Positions 42,304 to 52,669 of a DNA stretch of 64,000 bases are shown piece by piece (position 1 is the first letter of the stretch; every line of letters starts with the position of its first letter). A program made the translations under genes and the position numbers. The DNA lies in NCBI GenBank assembly GCA_047967505.1, contig CM106538.1, one strand, 5' to 3'. The notes under the pieces are model-generated. The model worked only from the letters and a program-made list of their open reading frames with translations, was not told where the DNA came from and made no database searches. The DNA comes from Dipteris shenzhenensis. Taxonomy: Eukaryota > Polypodiophyta > Polypodiopsida > Gleicheniales.

Positions 42304-42640
42304 TTATTCTATTTCCCGTTTGCTGCTCATATCAAATTTCTTAGCCTTCTTATTATGCACTGTAATTGTACCCATCTTCCAGTTTTGTATTGCTCCCACC
42401 TGTGTGAGCCAAGGTCTGCCCAAAATCAGCGGATATGCTCCTAAACCAACATGTATAATGTGGCAATTAATGCAACATGATACTCCAAAATCATCCACTA
42501 CTACTCCTGTGCATATACCCAAACACTTCACCTTCGCATGGTTTGCCAATTGGAGCCTAAAATCTGAATGTGCATTCAATTTTAGCCCCAACCTCTCCAT
42601 ACATGCCTGAGTCATGACACTTATCTATGCACCGCCATCA
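42304..42640 (-). pseudogene. Gypsy aspartic protease
   Basis: The end of the preceding frame gives AYVDGGA, then a stop, then SVMTQACMERLGLKL, VVDDFGVSCCINCHII and YPLILGRPWL. This is the pattern of a retropepsin-like protease with VDGGA as the active-site box and LGRPWL near its end. A stop follows the box. Confidence 0.8.
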
Positions 42641-44160
42641 ACATATGCCTCTCCAACACTCATACCTCCACACCATGCATCCACTGTAGGGCATAAATCT
42701 GGAAGATCTTCTACAAACATCATCTCCATCTCTCCTCTTTTAGGTTCCTGCTCATTACTTTTCCTGGGATTAGCCAACTTCTTCCATTCTCTCTTGAGCT
42801 TCGGGCACAAACCAAGCAACTGTGCAAAAGTTATATTGGCTGTCCTTCCTTTCAAATCATTGATCAGTGTGTATTCCTCCTGTCCTTGACCAATATGCAA
42901 ATCTGAAGTTTTATAATGTTTCCTGGGCCTCCGACTCTTCTTTTTAGGAGATTGAGAGCTGAGATCAAACTCCACATGCTTCCCTTTTTTTGCAGAAGGT
43001 CCATTTTCTCCTATTGCACTCCTTGTTCTCTTTGCCACTGGCATGATCTCCGGAATAGTCTCCACTCTAATCAGGCTGATTGCCTTTCCTTTTCCCTTAT
43101 CTTCCCATTTGACTCCACTGGTACAGGGCTGATTCAAATCCTTCACTTCCACATTAAAGTCTCCTGACCTGTCATTTGTCTTCTGCATTACAGGATAAAC
43201 TTCTCTACCTACTCTTGCTGGTTTATCACAGTGAGGGCTGATATGTCCCCCCACTCTCCACAGTTCCAGCACTTCACATTGCTCATGTATCCCCGTCCTC
43301 TACCTACTCCAGCTGAATTTCCTTCACTCCCAGCCTGTACATCTCTTCTGTTATTTTGCACACCTCGGCCTCTTCCTCTTCCTCTTCTTGCAGTCTCCAT
43401 CCAATTCAGGCTGAGTGACTTCATAAGCTCTATAGCATCATGCAAGTCCTTCTTCAAGGAGTCATCCTGCATAGGGACAGACACTGGCTCTCTGTCTGCA
43501 TAAGCCTTTATTACTTCTGGACTTCCAATCAGATTTTTTGGCTCTTCTTGCATGCCTAGCTGCCTCAGTCTCTGGACTTTCCATTCTATCTTCTTGGCCA
43601 CTCTGACAGCATCCTCAAAGCTATCCAGATTCTTCAGCTCTACTTTCAATCTGAGTGTAGGCTTCAGACCAGCTATGAAACGATCACGCTTGATCATTTG
43701 AGGCGGTACCTCTAGAACAAGAGCTTCACACCATAAACTCCATAACCTCCCAAACCGGATCAGATACTGATTCACATCTTGCTCTTCCTCCTGTCTCACT
43801 TTGCATAGCTCTTTCCAAACTTCATTAGGGCTCTTGGCTTGTGCAAACCGTGCAAGGAAAGCTGCTCTCACACTGTATACTTCGGATTTTGCTGCTGAGG
43901 ATGAGCATTCCTTAAGGTAGCAACTTGAGTCTACAGCCATGCTTTTGCATCTCCCTGCAAGCAATAATTTAGGATCTGAAACAAAATCTCAAGGGTTGCC
44001 CTATCTTTCATAAGTGCTGTAAACTCCATCTTTTCCAGAAATCTTACTGCATTCTCATATGGCACTCCCCAGTACTCTGGGAAGTCCTGTGCCATCCTCA
44101 CAATCCTTTAATTACCACACTCTGGCCTATCTCAACCACAACAAAACTGGTAAGCAACAG
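42625..44160 (-). pseudogene. Gypsy gag with zinc knuckle, and gag-protease linker
   Basis: From about 44130 one frame reads FPEYWGVPYENAVRFLEKME and ILNYCLQGDAKAW. After a shift (about 43930) the frame to 43209 reads FLARFAQAKSPNEVWKELCK, VNQYLIRFGRLWSLWCEALV, a retrotransposon gag core. The knuckle CWNCGEWGGHISPHC (C-x2-C-x4-H type) is split by a frameshift at about 43245. The linker frame (43272-42625) is basic (KKGKHVEFDL, KKKSRRPRKHYK) and then YTLINDLKGRTANITFAQLL. Confidence 0.85.
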
Positions 44161-44168
44161 CAAACACA

Positions 44169-44357
44169 CTACTGAAGAAGCTCACTTTGCATCCGAAGAG
44201 CATTCTTTTTCCAGCGGGCAAGCACTTTCAGAGCTCTCTGCACTCTGGCACGGAGTCGGATCACACGTAGCTGGACTTCAATGCATCTGTCCTTCCTGTG
44301 ACCACACTCTCCACACCATTCACACTGTATCACTCTCATATGTGGATTTCTCCCCAT
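44169..44357 (-). CDS. Short leader ORF with a zinc knuckle in the Gypsy element
   Basis: A 62-codon frame with ATG at 44357 lies between the primer-binding site and gag. It contains CEWCGECGHRKDRC, a complete C-x2-C-x4-H-x4-C knuckle, followed by a basic helix-like stretch (VQLRVIRLRARVQRALKVLA). The main gag has its own knuckle, so this is an extra one. It may be a separate protein or an N-terminal piece of a shifted gag. Confidence 0.55.
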   Translation of the reverse strand: MGRNPHMRVIQCEWCGECGHRKDRCIEVQLRVIRLRARVQRALKVLARWKKNALRMQSELLQ

Positions 44358-44414
44358 TGCTTGCAACACAACTCAGATCATTTGCTCTTCCAGTCTTGTA
44401 AACCGGAGTTTGAT

Positions 44415-44431
44415 CCTCTATGGAGGCACCA
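44415..44431 (-). promoter_or_regulatory. Candidate primer-binding site of the Gypsy element
   Basis: The - strand reads TGGTGCCTCCATAGAGG, six bases inside the 5' LTR. TGG at its start fits a tRNA 3' CCA end. I cannot name the tRNA. Confidence 0.55.
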
Positions 44432-44437
44432 AAAAGA

Positions 44438-45362
44438 TGATTGCAAAAAAGATAGAGCACTTTACTGCCTTTATAACTACTGCAATCTCTTTCATAAGCT
44501 CACCCCCTTCCCCAAACACCAGACACCATATACTCCCTTAACCCTGGAGATCTTCATCCCAGATAAGTTTAAAGCAAAACACATCTTACAAAAGAGGTCC
44601 TGCTGATGGCAATGGCAGATTAGATTCAATGCTCTGCACAGACAGACCCAATTCCCAAGATCAAGTACATGAATATACAGTTTCCTATTTTTAGTATATA
44701 TATCCACTCATCGGACTTAATATCTGTACAAAGACTCATCCAGAGAATTTCTTCTGGGAGGTCTTTCATTGCTAGTAACACAACACCCTGCCACTCTTCA
44801 TCATTTACATACAACAGTAGGTGCCACACACCTCGTGCTCAAAAGTTGAGAATTTCTTCAAATTGAAAGTTCCAGCTAAAGCTCACTGTATCATACTGTG
44901 ATTCTACCTCTAAACAAAAATATATTTTTTTATTTTTTTCATTTTTCCCAGTATCTCCCCTACTGGTATCCCTCTATCTCTTTCCACAAAAGTATCTATA
45001 GAACCAAATCCCATACTTAAATGTTTCTGATATAATATCTACACTCTAGTCTCAGAAAAAAACATATTCTGGTATCATATTTATTTCATAAAATAGATTT
45101 CTCGGCCACTGGTTCCTGGGAAACTCCAATCCTACAGCTATCTCATCAGTTATTTGTAGGATAAGAATCCACCGCTCCTCTGTAACTTCATTGTATATTA
45201 CTTCATACTGCACATGTCATGATACAATGATTGCCTCCACCCTGTGGCTCATCTCAAACACCAAAAACATTCTCTAATAACACCAATATTATCAGTCTTT
45301 AAGCTCTCTTCCTTGGTCTCACACAAGACTGTTCATAGGAACTTAGACATCATCTGTTAGCA
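44438..45362 (-). repeat. 5' LTR of the Gypsy element
   Basis: A 925-bp copy, partner of 38932-39774. It contains about 80 extra bases near 44745-44830 (around CTGGGAGGTCTTTCATTGC). Confidence 0.85.
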
Positions 45363-47090
45363 AACCATTGACTTCAAGAATTATCACAAGCTCAATGCAA
45401 GAGCAAGACCCTATCTAACTTCTCAGCACGACCAATCACCGATATCTTGTGGGAGAAACCCACACTAGTACACTGTAAATATATAGGATCTGGCCAATGC
45501 TAACACATGCTCATCAACGAAACTTCCTTCAAAGGAGTTATCTATCTTTGTCACCATTTGCTTTAGAATTGTGCCTCAAACTATACACCAAAGTCACAAG
45601 GTGCTAGCTATGACCAGCAAGCAACCCATTCCTTCAACCAAGCCTGAGATTTCTTACCTACTGTCTTTTACACTATGATAACCATGCACTTATTTCTCGC
45701 CTCCGTCAGCTTTTGCCTTGCATGACAATCATGGTTCCCGGTTCCTTTCCTGCTCACAGAGCACTCAAAGCTCATGAACTTCCAGCTTCCATCATCCGTC
45801 ATCTCCAGCCCTTATAGAAGCGTCGCCTCTAAAGAGCTCTCTCCCTCGTAGTCCTCCTGCTTACCTAGCTCCCTTCCAAAAACTCCAGCCAGCCCGTGAT
45901 CAGTTTTCTGCATCCTCCTGGAAGCCCACATCCCCCTGTGCATACACGATACCTTCCTTCATGTCTTGGGGCTCACAACCACAGCAACCATCTCTTCTTC
46001 AAGCTCGGTTCCCTTTACGTGAAGACAACCATCAACTCTTCCTTCATCATCACGTAGCTCCCTCTCCCGTTGTCTGAGATCCTTCCTAGCCACCCCAAAG
46101 TCACCCTCCACTAAGTCCAATCACCGTATTTTCTTGCACGATCCTGGACCTCCAACTGCTCTTCATTGCGCCTCTCCCGTCACCAGCTCTCCTTCAACCA
46201 CACTATCGACACCCAGCCCAATACTCAGAAATCAGGACCTCTGTAAGCGCCAGCTGCTCCTCTATATCTTCATCCCCGAGCACCTAGGATACCTTCTGCA
46301 CCAAGGCATACCATCAGAAACCACCCCTCCGATTACAGTTCTCCTCCTCACAGCGCTCCCTTACCAAAAGTCTGCAAGCCCTCCCACGATCAGATTCCCT
46401 TCCTCTGGCGTCACTTGATCCTTCCACAGTCACAATGGCCTCCTCCCTTCTTCCTTGTCCGTCGTCTTCCTCCTCTCCCTTCTTGCAGTCGTCACGATCT
46501 CCCCAGCAAGCATGCCCCCGGCGGTCTCTCGTCCCTCGCCGTCTTTCTTCCCACCTTCCAAAGTAGTGGCGTCCCCCACAAGTCCCTAAGCTCTCCCAAA
46601 ATAACAGTCGAGCTCTCCTGCCGGTCGGATCTGTGCTTGCCACAGCCACCATCCTCACGTAATCCTCACGTACGTGATTCCAAAAGCTCCTCTTTCTTTT
46701 TTCACGTAGCATGCATGGTTTATCTTCTTTCTTTTTTTTTAAACACATCATCCCATGCTTTTTAACCCCTCTCAAAGGTTTTCTTAAATCTTAGGTCCAT
46801 TAATCCCAAACCTTAAGCTTTAAGCACATCCTCATTCACGACCTTCAAGCAAAACCTTGGGTGCTTGATTACCGCATATGACCACACATTCATGAAGCCC
46901 ACAACCATGATATAATTGCTCGCCGGATTTACAAATTAGGAACCACTCATGGCAAGATAAACATAACTCAGGACAATAATGAAAGACGTGTCATCCCACA
47001 CCAAGTGCTTTGGAGTGCATGATGCACCCACACTGCTCTGTCATCATATCCTGAGAGTCCCTGCAAAGTATCTACCTTCTCAAAAAAATA
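45363..47090. mobile_element. Repeat Y2: noncoding relative of Y1
   Basis: C/T-rich DNA with no domain-bearing frame. Shared stretches with Y1 include AGCTCCTCTTTC(C/T)TT...CGTAGCATGCATGG (46680-46720 against 28725-28765) and CTGCACCCACACTGCT...GTCCCTGYARAGTATCTACC (47025-47077 against 29082-29134). The left boundary is simply the Gypsy LTR end. A part between 46100 and 46800 has many Cs and short open frames, taken as chance. Confidence 0.55.
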
Positions 47091-47221
47091 TCTACACTAG
47101 TGTAGAGTCTTTTATGAGAGTGTCCATAGCTCAAAGCCACCATCAACCAGCTATGTACATAGCTATGCACCTACCCATCAGCATCCAACAAGCGGAAAAC
47201 ATATTTACATTTTTATCCACA
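47091..47221. other. Unassigned stretch right of Y2
   Basis: Between the shared end of Y2 and the LINE 6 piece. AT-rich, no gene or known element seen. Confidence 0.4.
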
Positions 47222-47614
47222 AACCATCTTTGTAGAGGCTGCACGAGAAGACCCCTGCACGCTCGCCTAGACGGCCATCAAAGTATGTATAATGTTAGTC
47301 CATATATTGGCCAACGTGAGAGAGAGATGAACTTGGGATACGTCCAATGCCTCTGTACATCTGGCTCTCCAAATATGCCATGCTGCAATAGTTGTCAATA
47401 TCTCCCATGAAGTTTCCACAAAGGCATGCACAGCTCTAAATGGTGAGATAAGATCTTCATCTAGAAAGCATAACTCCACTAACTCGAATCGATAAAGCCC
47501 AAGAGGAGTCATGTCTCTCATAAAAGACTTGAGGCCCTAAAAGAGAGAGCCAAGCAATGGAGCCCCAGGTCATGAAGAAGGGGAACAGACAAAAGCACTG
47601 AGGTTCTCGATTTG
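47222..47614 (-). pseudogene. LINE 6, third piece (ORF2 C-terminal region)
   Basis: On the - strand the frame 47521-47267 reads RAVHAFVETSWEILTTIAAW, HIWRARCTEALDVSQVHLSL and NIWTNIIHTLMAV. Upstream on the same strand a decayed FMTWGSIAWLSL-like part follows to about 47600. It continues the LINE whose 3' end is at 23985. Confidence 0.82.
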
Positions 47615-47818
47615 TTTTTTTTTTTAATAAAGAAAATTACTTCATTTAGAATGAATGAAAACCGCGAGAGCAAGCTCAAATTCGGGAGTACATCATGCAA
47701 TGCATGAGGAAAAAACAGCTCAAAGTGAGCTAATAAAGAACCAAGGCGGAGGCTGGAAATGCCATCTCAACCCTGAAGGAAACTCAGAGAAGAAAGGAGA
47801 TCCCCTCCAAACTCTGAC
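47615..47818 (-). mobile_element. 204-bp LINE 3' end insertion with 15-bp TSD
   Basis: The duplication GAGGTTCTCGATTTG is perfect at 47600-47614 and 47819-47833. The insert starts with a T-run, then the 3' UTR with the hairpin core 47668-47677, then the last codons of ORF2 (rc of CCATCTCAACCCTGAAGG). It is a severely 5'-truncated but structurally textbook L1 insertion. Confidence 0.93.
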
Positions 47819-47833
47819 GAGGTTCTCGATTTG

Positions 47834-48711
47834 GGTGAGGAGACCCTTACAAAGGCTTTAGTGGGACCTGTGAGAGTGGTTTTGGAGAGACCCTTTCCTC
47901 CAGGATGCCCCCAATATTAACTTTTTTCAGCAATTTAGTGAGATTAGGTAGCAGGATACAGATGACGAGGATCGATGGCAATAGTAGAGCATAGGCATAG
48001 ATAGGGACTATCTTAGAGATTTCTTGAGGATTTTTGGCACATGCTTTGGGATAGTTACAAGCAAAGGAAGATCTCCAACTTCCTTTGGCTATTGGCACAC
48101 ATAGCCCTTGCAATGGGGTTCTTGGTTTCAGTTTGGTCGTATTCTAGTTACATGCTCATGATATGGTTTCGTAGAGGAGTCTCAGAAGCACTGCATTTGG
48201 GATTACCTGGAGGAGAGCTTTCAAGTTTGTTCTTTGATAGGAATAAGGATGCAATGGTGGTGACGTAGGAAGTGGTAGCCTGGTTTACAAACAGAGGACT
48301 TGCTTGTGGTTACGAGGACATTCAAGGGAGCTTGTCCTTTAGATTGGCAAGCAGGAGTTGACCTACTCAGGATTTCATAGAGAGGTTGTGGACACTTGGA
48401 TAGTGCCATAGATGGGAGCTGATAGTGAGTATCATTTCCTGGTACATATGGACAGCTAGGTGCAGGCAGGCCGTAGAGCAGAAAATCACATTAGCCTCTG
48501 AGACACTAACCAGCATTTGGTTGGATATCATTCATACTCTCAGAGGCAGATGGGTTAGACTCGAGGGAGACTTGGATTGCGCTAGGCATAGGAGGGAGGC
48601 TTTCATCAGTAACTGGGATCTAGGTCCTTTCCTTCATTTCACAGATGGTGTATAATATGGCATTATAAACCATCGGAGTGGCTATTTGTTCAGCCCTTTG
48701 TACGAGGTAAT
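47834..48711 (+). pseudogene. LINE 8 fragment (+), ORF2 C-terminal region
   Basis: The frame at 48041 reads DSYKQRKISNFLWLLAHIAL, comparable with ESWRPRKISYFLWLLAHKGL of LINE 4, so this is a diverged member of the GC-rich type. At 48425 the frame reads SIISWYIWTARCRQAVEQKI and IHTLRGRWVRLEGDLDCARH. The LTR element B inserted at 48711, and the LINE end seems to resume at 55919. Confidence 0.72.
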
Positions 48712-49039
48712 TGAAAGATCAAAGTGGTAGGGAGAGAAGCAAGCTAACACTAAGAATAGAAAGGAAAGATATCAAGCATAATGGAAATGAAATGAAAAGA
48801 AAATGAAAGCAATGGACAAGTACTCACATGATACCAAAGAGCTTGATGTTGACTGATATGATAGACAATAGACAAGTACAACACTATATAGTGTGCCACT
48901 AGACTCTAGAAAGTCACAATGTCTATGGGATATCTCCCAATATGACACGTGGCATGTCTAGGACTCACTAGACTATAAAACCACACCTAGACCACCTAGA
49001 ACACTCATTTTAGACTCACTTTGGCTTCATATTCCAACA
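48712..49039 (-). repeat. 3' LTR of element B
   Basis: TG at 48712 and CA at 49038-49039, followed by the C-run that is the polypurine tract on the - strand. The right half is nearly the same as in the A LTRs, including GACACGTGGC (48944-48953). The left half differs. Confidence 0.88.
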
Positions 49040-49526
49040 CCCCCCCATGAAGGCAAGGTGAGAGACTATTGGAATGGAACCAAGAATAGAACATGACAAT
49101 GACAGTCATCAAACTATGCACCCTATGTAACTCAGGGGCTAAAGTCTGAGCGTGTTCAGAGATTGATCCAAGAACTCTCATGGCTTGAGACTCAACATGC
49201 TCAGAGACTTATGCTATAGCATGGCTACATGACCAGCTTATAGGTCTAGGAATACACCAACATCCTGAAACTCGGCCAGGCTTGATAACGAGACCTATCA
49301 AAGCCAATACATATGGCTCCCAAAGTACATCCCCCCTTGGCTTCATAATAGGACATGTTAGGAAGCCACACACCAAAATAGGAAAACCAATACATCTTTT
49401 TATCAGGACTATCCAAGGCAGAGGACCTTTAGACTTAATGAAAACGAAACACTCAATACATATCATTTTAGGGGGACTACCCAGGGCAGAGGACCCCAAA
49501 ATACATCAAGTTATAGGAATAATAGA

Positions 49527-50387
49527 TCAGAAACAAAAGTCCCTATCATCAGGTACATAGACCTCTGAATAGAGAGAGAGATCTCTGATGTCGGCAGTAA
49601 GAGCATGAGTCGGTGTTGAAGCATCATCTTCTTCTTCGTCTTCACTTGTTGCAGCCCCAACCAAGTTGACATGATCCTTATGTTGGTTCTTGGCAAGCTT
49701 TTGGAAGCAGCGATCCTCGGTGTGACCAAGCTTCCCACAGTGATTGCATTTGAAAGGCTTGAATTTGCCTTTGCCTTTGCCCTTGGAGTACAGTACAGTG
49801 GAGTTCGGAGTGTCTGCATACCGTCTGTCATGATCAATAAGCATAGCAACCATATCATGATAACCCATTTGTGTCACACGCAATGTTGGTATGATTTCCC
49901 GGTACTTAGAATTTTCCTCAATGCTCGAGAGGAGCACAGCAACTTGATCATCTTCCCCTACAGGGGCCACCAGACTAGCAAGTTGAGTGACAAGGGATTC
50001 CATATGATTCAAGTGAGCAAGAAGAGAGTGTTCATGCTTCATTTGCAGCTTGAAGAATTCTTGTCTGAGGAATACCTTTGAATTGATGATTTTGTTGCCG
50101 AACAATTCTTCAAACTTATCCCATAAGTCGTGTGCAGTGTAATCAAAATCGAAATGATGAATAACGTCATCACCCAATCCCAAACCAATGAGAGAAAGAG
50201 CTTTGTCATTCAGATTCTCCCATTGTGCAATTTTCTTTTCATCTGATGGTGGCTTTTTCTCCTTGCCATGCACAACATTCCACACTCCATCTTTCATGAG
50301 TACAAGACGCATCTTTGTTTGCCATGTAGGAAAATTCTTACCATTAAACTTCTCGAACAAAATAATAGTTGATTTAGAAGACTCCAT
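49527..50387 (-). CDS. Gag protein of element B (Copia type, UBN2-like plus CCHC)
   Basis: The ATG at 50387 gives MESSKSTIILFEKFNGKNFP, the usual start of Copia gag, so I choose it over the longer frame from 50432. 286 residues. The N-terminal part has NFPTWQTKMRLVLMKDGVWN and KALSLIGLGLGDDVIHHFDF; then LWDKFEELFGNKIINSKVFL and LEHMESL-like wording (LAHLNHMESLVTQLASL), as in gag of the UBN2 type. The knuckle CNHCGKLGHTEDRCF (C-x2-C-x4-H-x4-C) is intact after a KGKGKGKFKPF linker, and an acidic tail follows (SEDEEEDDAS). The frame is unbroken. It ends in a stop with no protease after it. Confidence 0.92.
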   Translation of the reverse strand: MESSKSTIILFEKFNGKNFPTWQTKMRLVLMKDGVWNVVHGKEKKPPSDEKKIAQWENLNDKALSLIGLGLGDDVIHHFDFDYTAHDLWDKFEELFGNKIINSKVFLRQEFFKLQMKHEHSLLAHLNHMESLVTQLASLVAPVGEDDQVAVLLSSIEENSKYREIIPTLRVTQMGYHDMVAMLIDHDRRYADTPNSTVLYSKGKGKGKFKPFKCNHCGKLGHTEDRCFQKLAKNQHKDHVNLVGAATSEDEEEDDASTPTHALTADIRDLSLYSEVYVPDDRDFCF

Positions 50388-51059
50388 GGCTGGAAAAGAG
50401 TAGAAATGTAAGTGTAAATATAGAAAGATCACCTTGATAAGTTCTTCATGAGCTGGAGCAAGTCTGGAACTTCTTCACGGCAGACAGAATTAGAAGGACA
50501 GCAGCTCCAAGAGAATGATGGGCAGAACACGGGCACCAACTTGCGGACAGCAGTTTCAAGAAAATGTCGGGCAGAAGGAGCAAATAGCAGGCTGGAGTAG
50601 AGGTCAACGATGAAGAGGATGGGCAGCTCCACATTGAGCTGGCTGCATCATGCTTGGCCTGTCAAATCATTGAGCTCCAAACAAAATTCGCGCGCAAAAA
50701 CAAATTTCGTCACTTCTTGCAAGGGCTGTATCTTTTCACAGAAAACTCGGATTGCAATGATGTAAAAACGAAATTTGTAGTACTCAAGGTCCTCTACAAC
50801 TTTGTTGAAGACACACAAAGCCGTGATTCTGCTTTTAGATCCGGATAGAAGCAGAACATCATCTACAGGTCACAGAAAGATGTAGTTGAAGGAAGAAGAA
50901 GAGAGGTGGCAGATCATGGCGTGGAGAAGAGAGCTCAAGAAAGGAGAGAAGAGGGCAGTCTTCCAAGGAGGAGGAGGTAGAGTAGCTTCATTGGCCCCCC
51001 TCACCTCAACCTCTTGGAAGGGAAAGGGAAAGGGAAAGAGAGAGCAGGGCTAGGAACAT

Positions 51060-51072
51060 GGCTGTGATACCA
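51060..51072 (-). promoter_or_regulatory. Primer-binding site of element B
   Basis: The - strand reads TGGTATCACAGCC, one base from the initiator-Met type TGGTATCAGAGCC, two bases inside the LTR at 51075. Confidence 0.8.
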
Positions 51073-51074
51073 CA

Positions 51075-51187
51075 TGAAAGATCATAGTGGTAGGGAGAGA
51101 AACAAGCTAATACTAGGAATGGAAAGGAAAGATAACAAGCATAATGAAAATGAAATCAAAAGAAAATGAAAGCAATGGACAAGTACT
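51075..51187 (-). repeat. 5' LTR of element B, inner 113 bp
   Basis: It matches 48712-48826 and stops at GACAAGTACT, where an A-type LTR begins. The outer end of this LTR is at 55869-55918. About 165 bp of LTR between them is not seen. Confidence 0.8.
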
Positions 51188-51947
51188 TGAAGAGATCTAG
51201 TAGCTAGCTAGGAACGGAATGGAAATGTGGAAAGCATAATGAAAAGCAAAATGGAAAGGAAAATGAAAGAACAAGTGCTAGGCAATGATAACCAAAATAC
51301 TCACATGTAGATAGCTTGATGTTGACTGATATTATAAGACTCAAGACAAGTACAACACTATATAGTGTGACACTAGACTCTAGAAAGCCATAGTGTATAT
51401 GGGATAACTCCCAATATGACACGTGGCATGTCTAGGACTCACTAGACTATAAAACACCCCCTAGACACCTAGTACACTCATTTTTGACTCACTTTGGCTT
51501 CATATTTCAACACCTCCCCATGAAGGCAAGGTCAGAGACTAGTGGAATGGAACCAAGAACAGAACATGACAATGATGGTCATCAGAACTATGCATGCCGG
51601 TCTAGAACTAGACATGGTTCCCACACAATCTCAAAGGCAAGTGAGCATGGCTCAGAGGCTAGTGAGCATAACATAGAAATCTCATCTAGCATGGCTCAGA
51701 GGCTCATCATCCATGGATGCATGAACAACTCAGAGGTCTAGGAGACCAATGCACCAACATCTTGGAACTCTCAAGCCTAGGCTTGATAAACAAATAGACC
51801 TATCAAAGCCAATACATATGGCTCCCACAGTACATCCCCCCTTGGCTTCATAACAGGACATGTTAGGAAGCCACACATCAAAATAATAGGAAAACCAATA
51901 CATCTTTTTAGGAGGACTATCCAAGGCAAAGGACCTTTAGACTCAAT
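51188..51947 (-). mobile_element. A-type element piece: 3' LTR (51188-51512) and part of the interior
   Basis: A 325-bp LTR close to those of element A, with GACACGTGGC at 51418-51427, is followed by the tract CCTCCCCATGAAGG and an interior that matches 785-1205. It is cut at 51947 by a Gypsy LTR. It lies inside the 5' LTR of element B, to which its right half is homologous. Recombination cannot be excluded. Confidence 0.8.
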
Positions 51948-52654
51948 TGTTACATTAACTGTAATACCGTGACATCGGTATAACGGGGAAACCATGAGGG
52001 CTTGACAATACTTATCCGTGTGGCTAATGAGGGCTAGGGTCTAGGGGGAAATCCTAGGCCTAGGCAATTAATGGAAGGGTGCATTAGTGAACCTAAAGAG
52101 GGGTTTAATGGTAAGGTCCACTTGGACGCATGGCACCATGAGGGTTGGCCACTTGGGAGGTATTGAGCAAGGGGGAGGATTCTAGAAAGAGAGCTCCACA
52201 TGGTAAGTAAGGGGAGCTGACTGGAATTCGCGGTTGGGTGGAAAATGAAGAAAGCCCTCGAGGATTGGGGTTCTACAACATTGGTATCAGAGCCGGTCAT
52301 GATGGAGGGATGGAGGAGACGAGATTTAACGCCAGGAGCATCAGGAAGGACTTCAATGCTCAATTGAAGTCGTGCGGCCCACAATAGACTTGAAGTAGCA
52401 AGAGTCCGGAACGATGGCCCGGTAGTAATTAAGTGGCGTAACAAAGGCCTGCAACGATAGGCTTTGGAGAACCATGCGCAACTGTGTTTAGCAGCAAGAT
52501 TACAGGAGTGCCGCCAGCCCCTTATGCGTAGCAGCTGTCGTCCTACGCAATCATCTTTCCTTTGAAACAAATGGAGTACCCAGGCACTACGTGATTCCTA
52601 TCGCCGTGAAGGAGCCGTGATCGCCGTGAAGGAGTTGTGACTAACGTGCGACCG
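51948..52654 (+). mobile_element. Gypsy-type 5' LTR, primer-binding site and start of the interior
   Basis: The LTR runs from TGTTACATTAACTG (51948) to about GGTTCTACA (52277). It is followed by TGGTATCAGAGCC (52282-52294), an exact initiator-Met type primer-binding site on the + strand. The interior ends near 52654, where LINE 7 begins. No coding domain is left. Confidence 0.7.
52282..52294 (+). promoter_or_regulatory. Primer-binding site, initiator-Met tRNA type
   Basis: Exact TGGTATCAGAGCC, four bases after the TG...CA-type LTR end at 52277. Confidence 0.85.
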
Positions 52655-52669
52655 TCATCACGAGAGCAG

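Larger units (their letters stand above)
38932..45362 (-). mobile_element. Ty3/Gypsy retrotransposon with dual RNase H (Tat-like), both LTRs present
   Basis: LTRs are at 38932-39774 and 44438-45362, TG...CA on the - strand, with a 5' LTR on the right. The interior on the - strand has a leader ORF with a zinc knuckle, gag, protease, RT, two RNase H domains in a row and the start of integrase. The second RNase H between the first and integrase is typical of the Tat lineage. The integrase is cut inside its core directly at the 3' LTR, so there is a 3' deletion. No matching target duplication is visible; the right side meets repeat Y2. Confidence 0.87.

Noticed and set aside
42223-42610. + strand frames opposite the Gypsy protease.
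   Set aside because: Shadows of the - strand protease, which carries the VDGGA and LGRPWL motifs.
46134-46775. Several frames over 90 codons inside repeat Y2.
   Set aside because: C/T-rich DNA with frames on both strands and no recognisable motif.
52034-52570. A 178-codon frame on the - strand over the Gypsy LTR and leader.
   Set aside because: The region is an LTR plus PBS on the + strand, and the frame has no domain.
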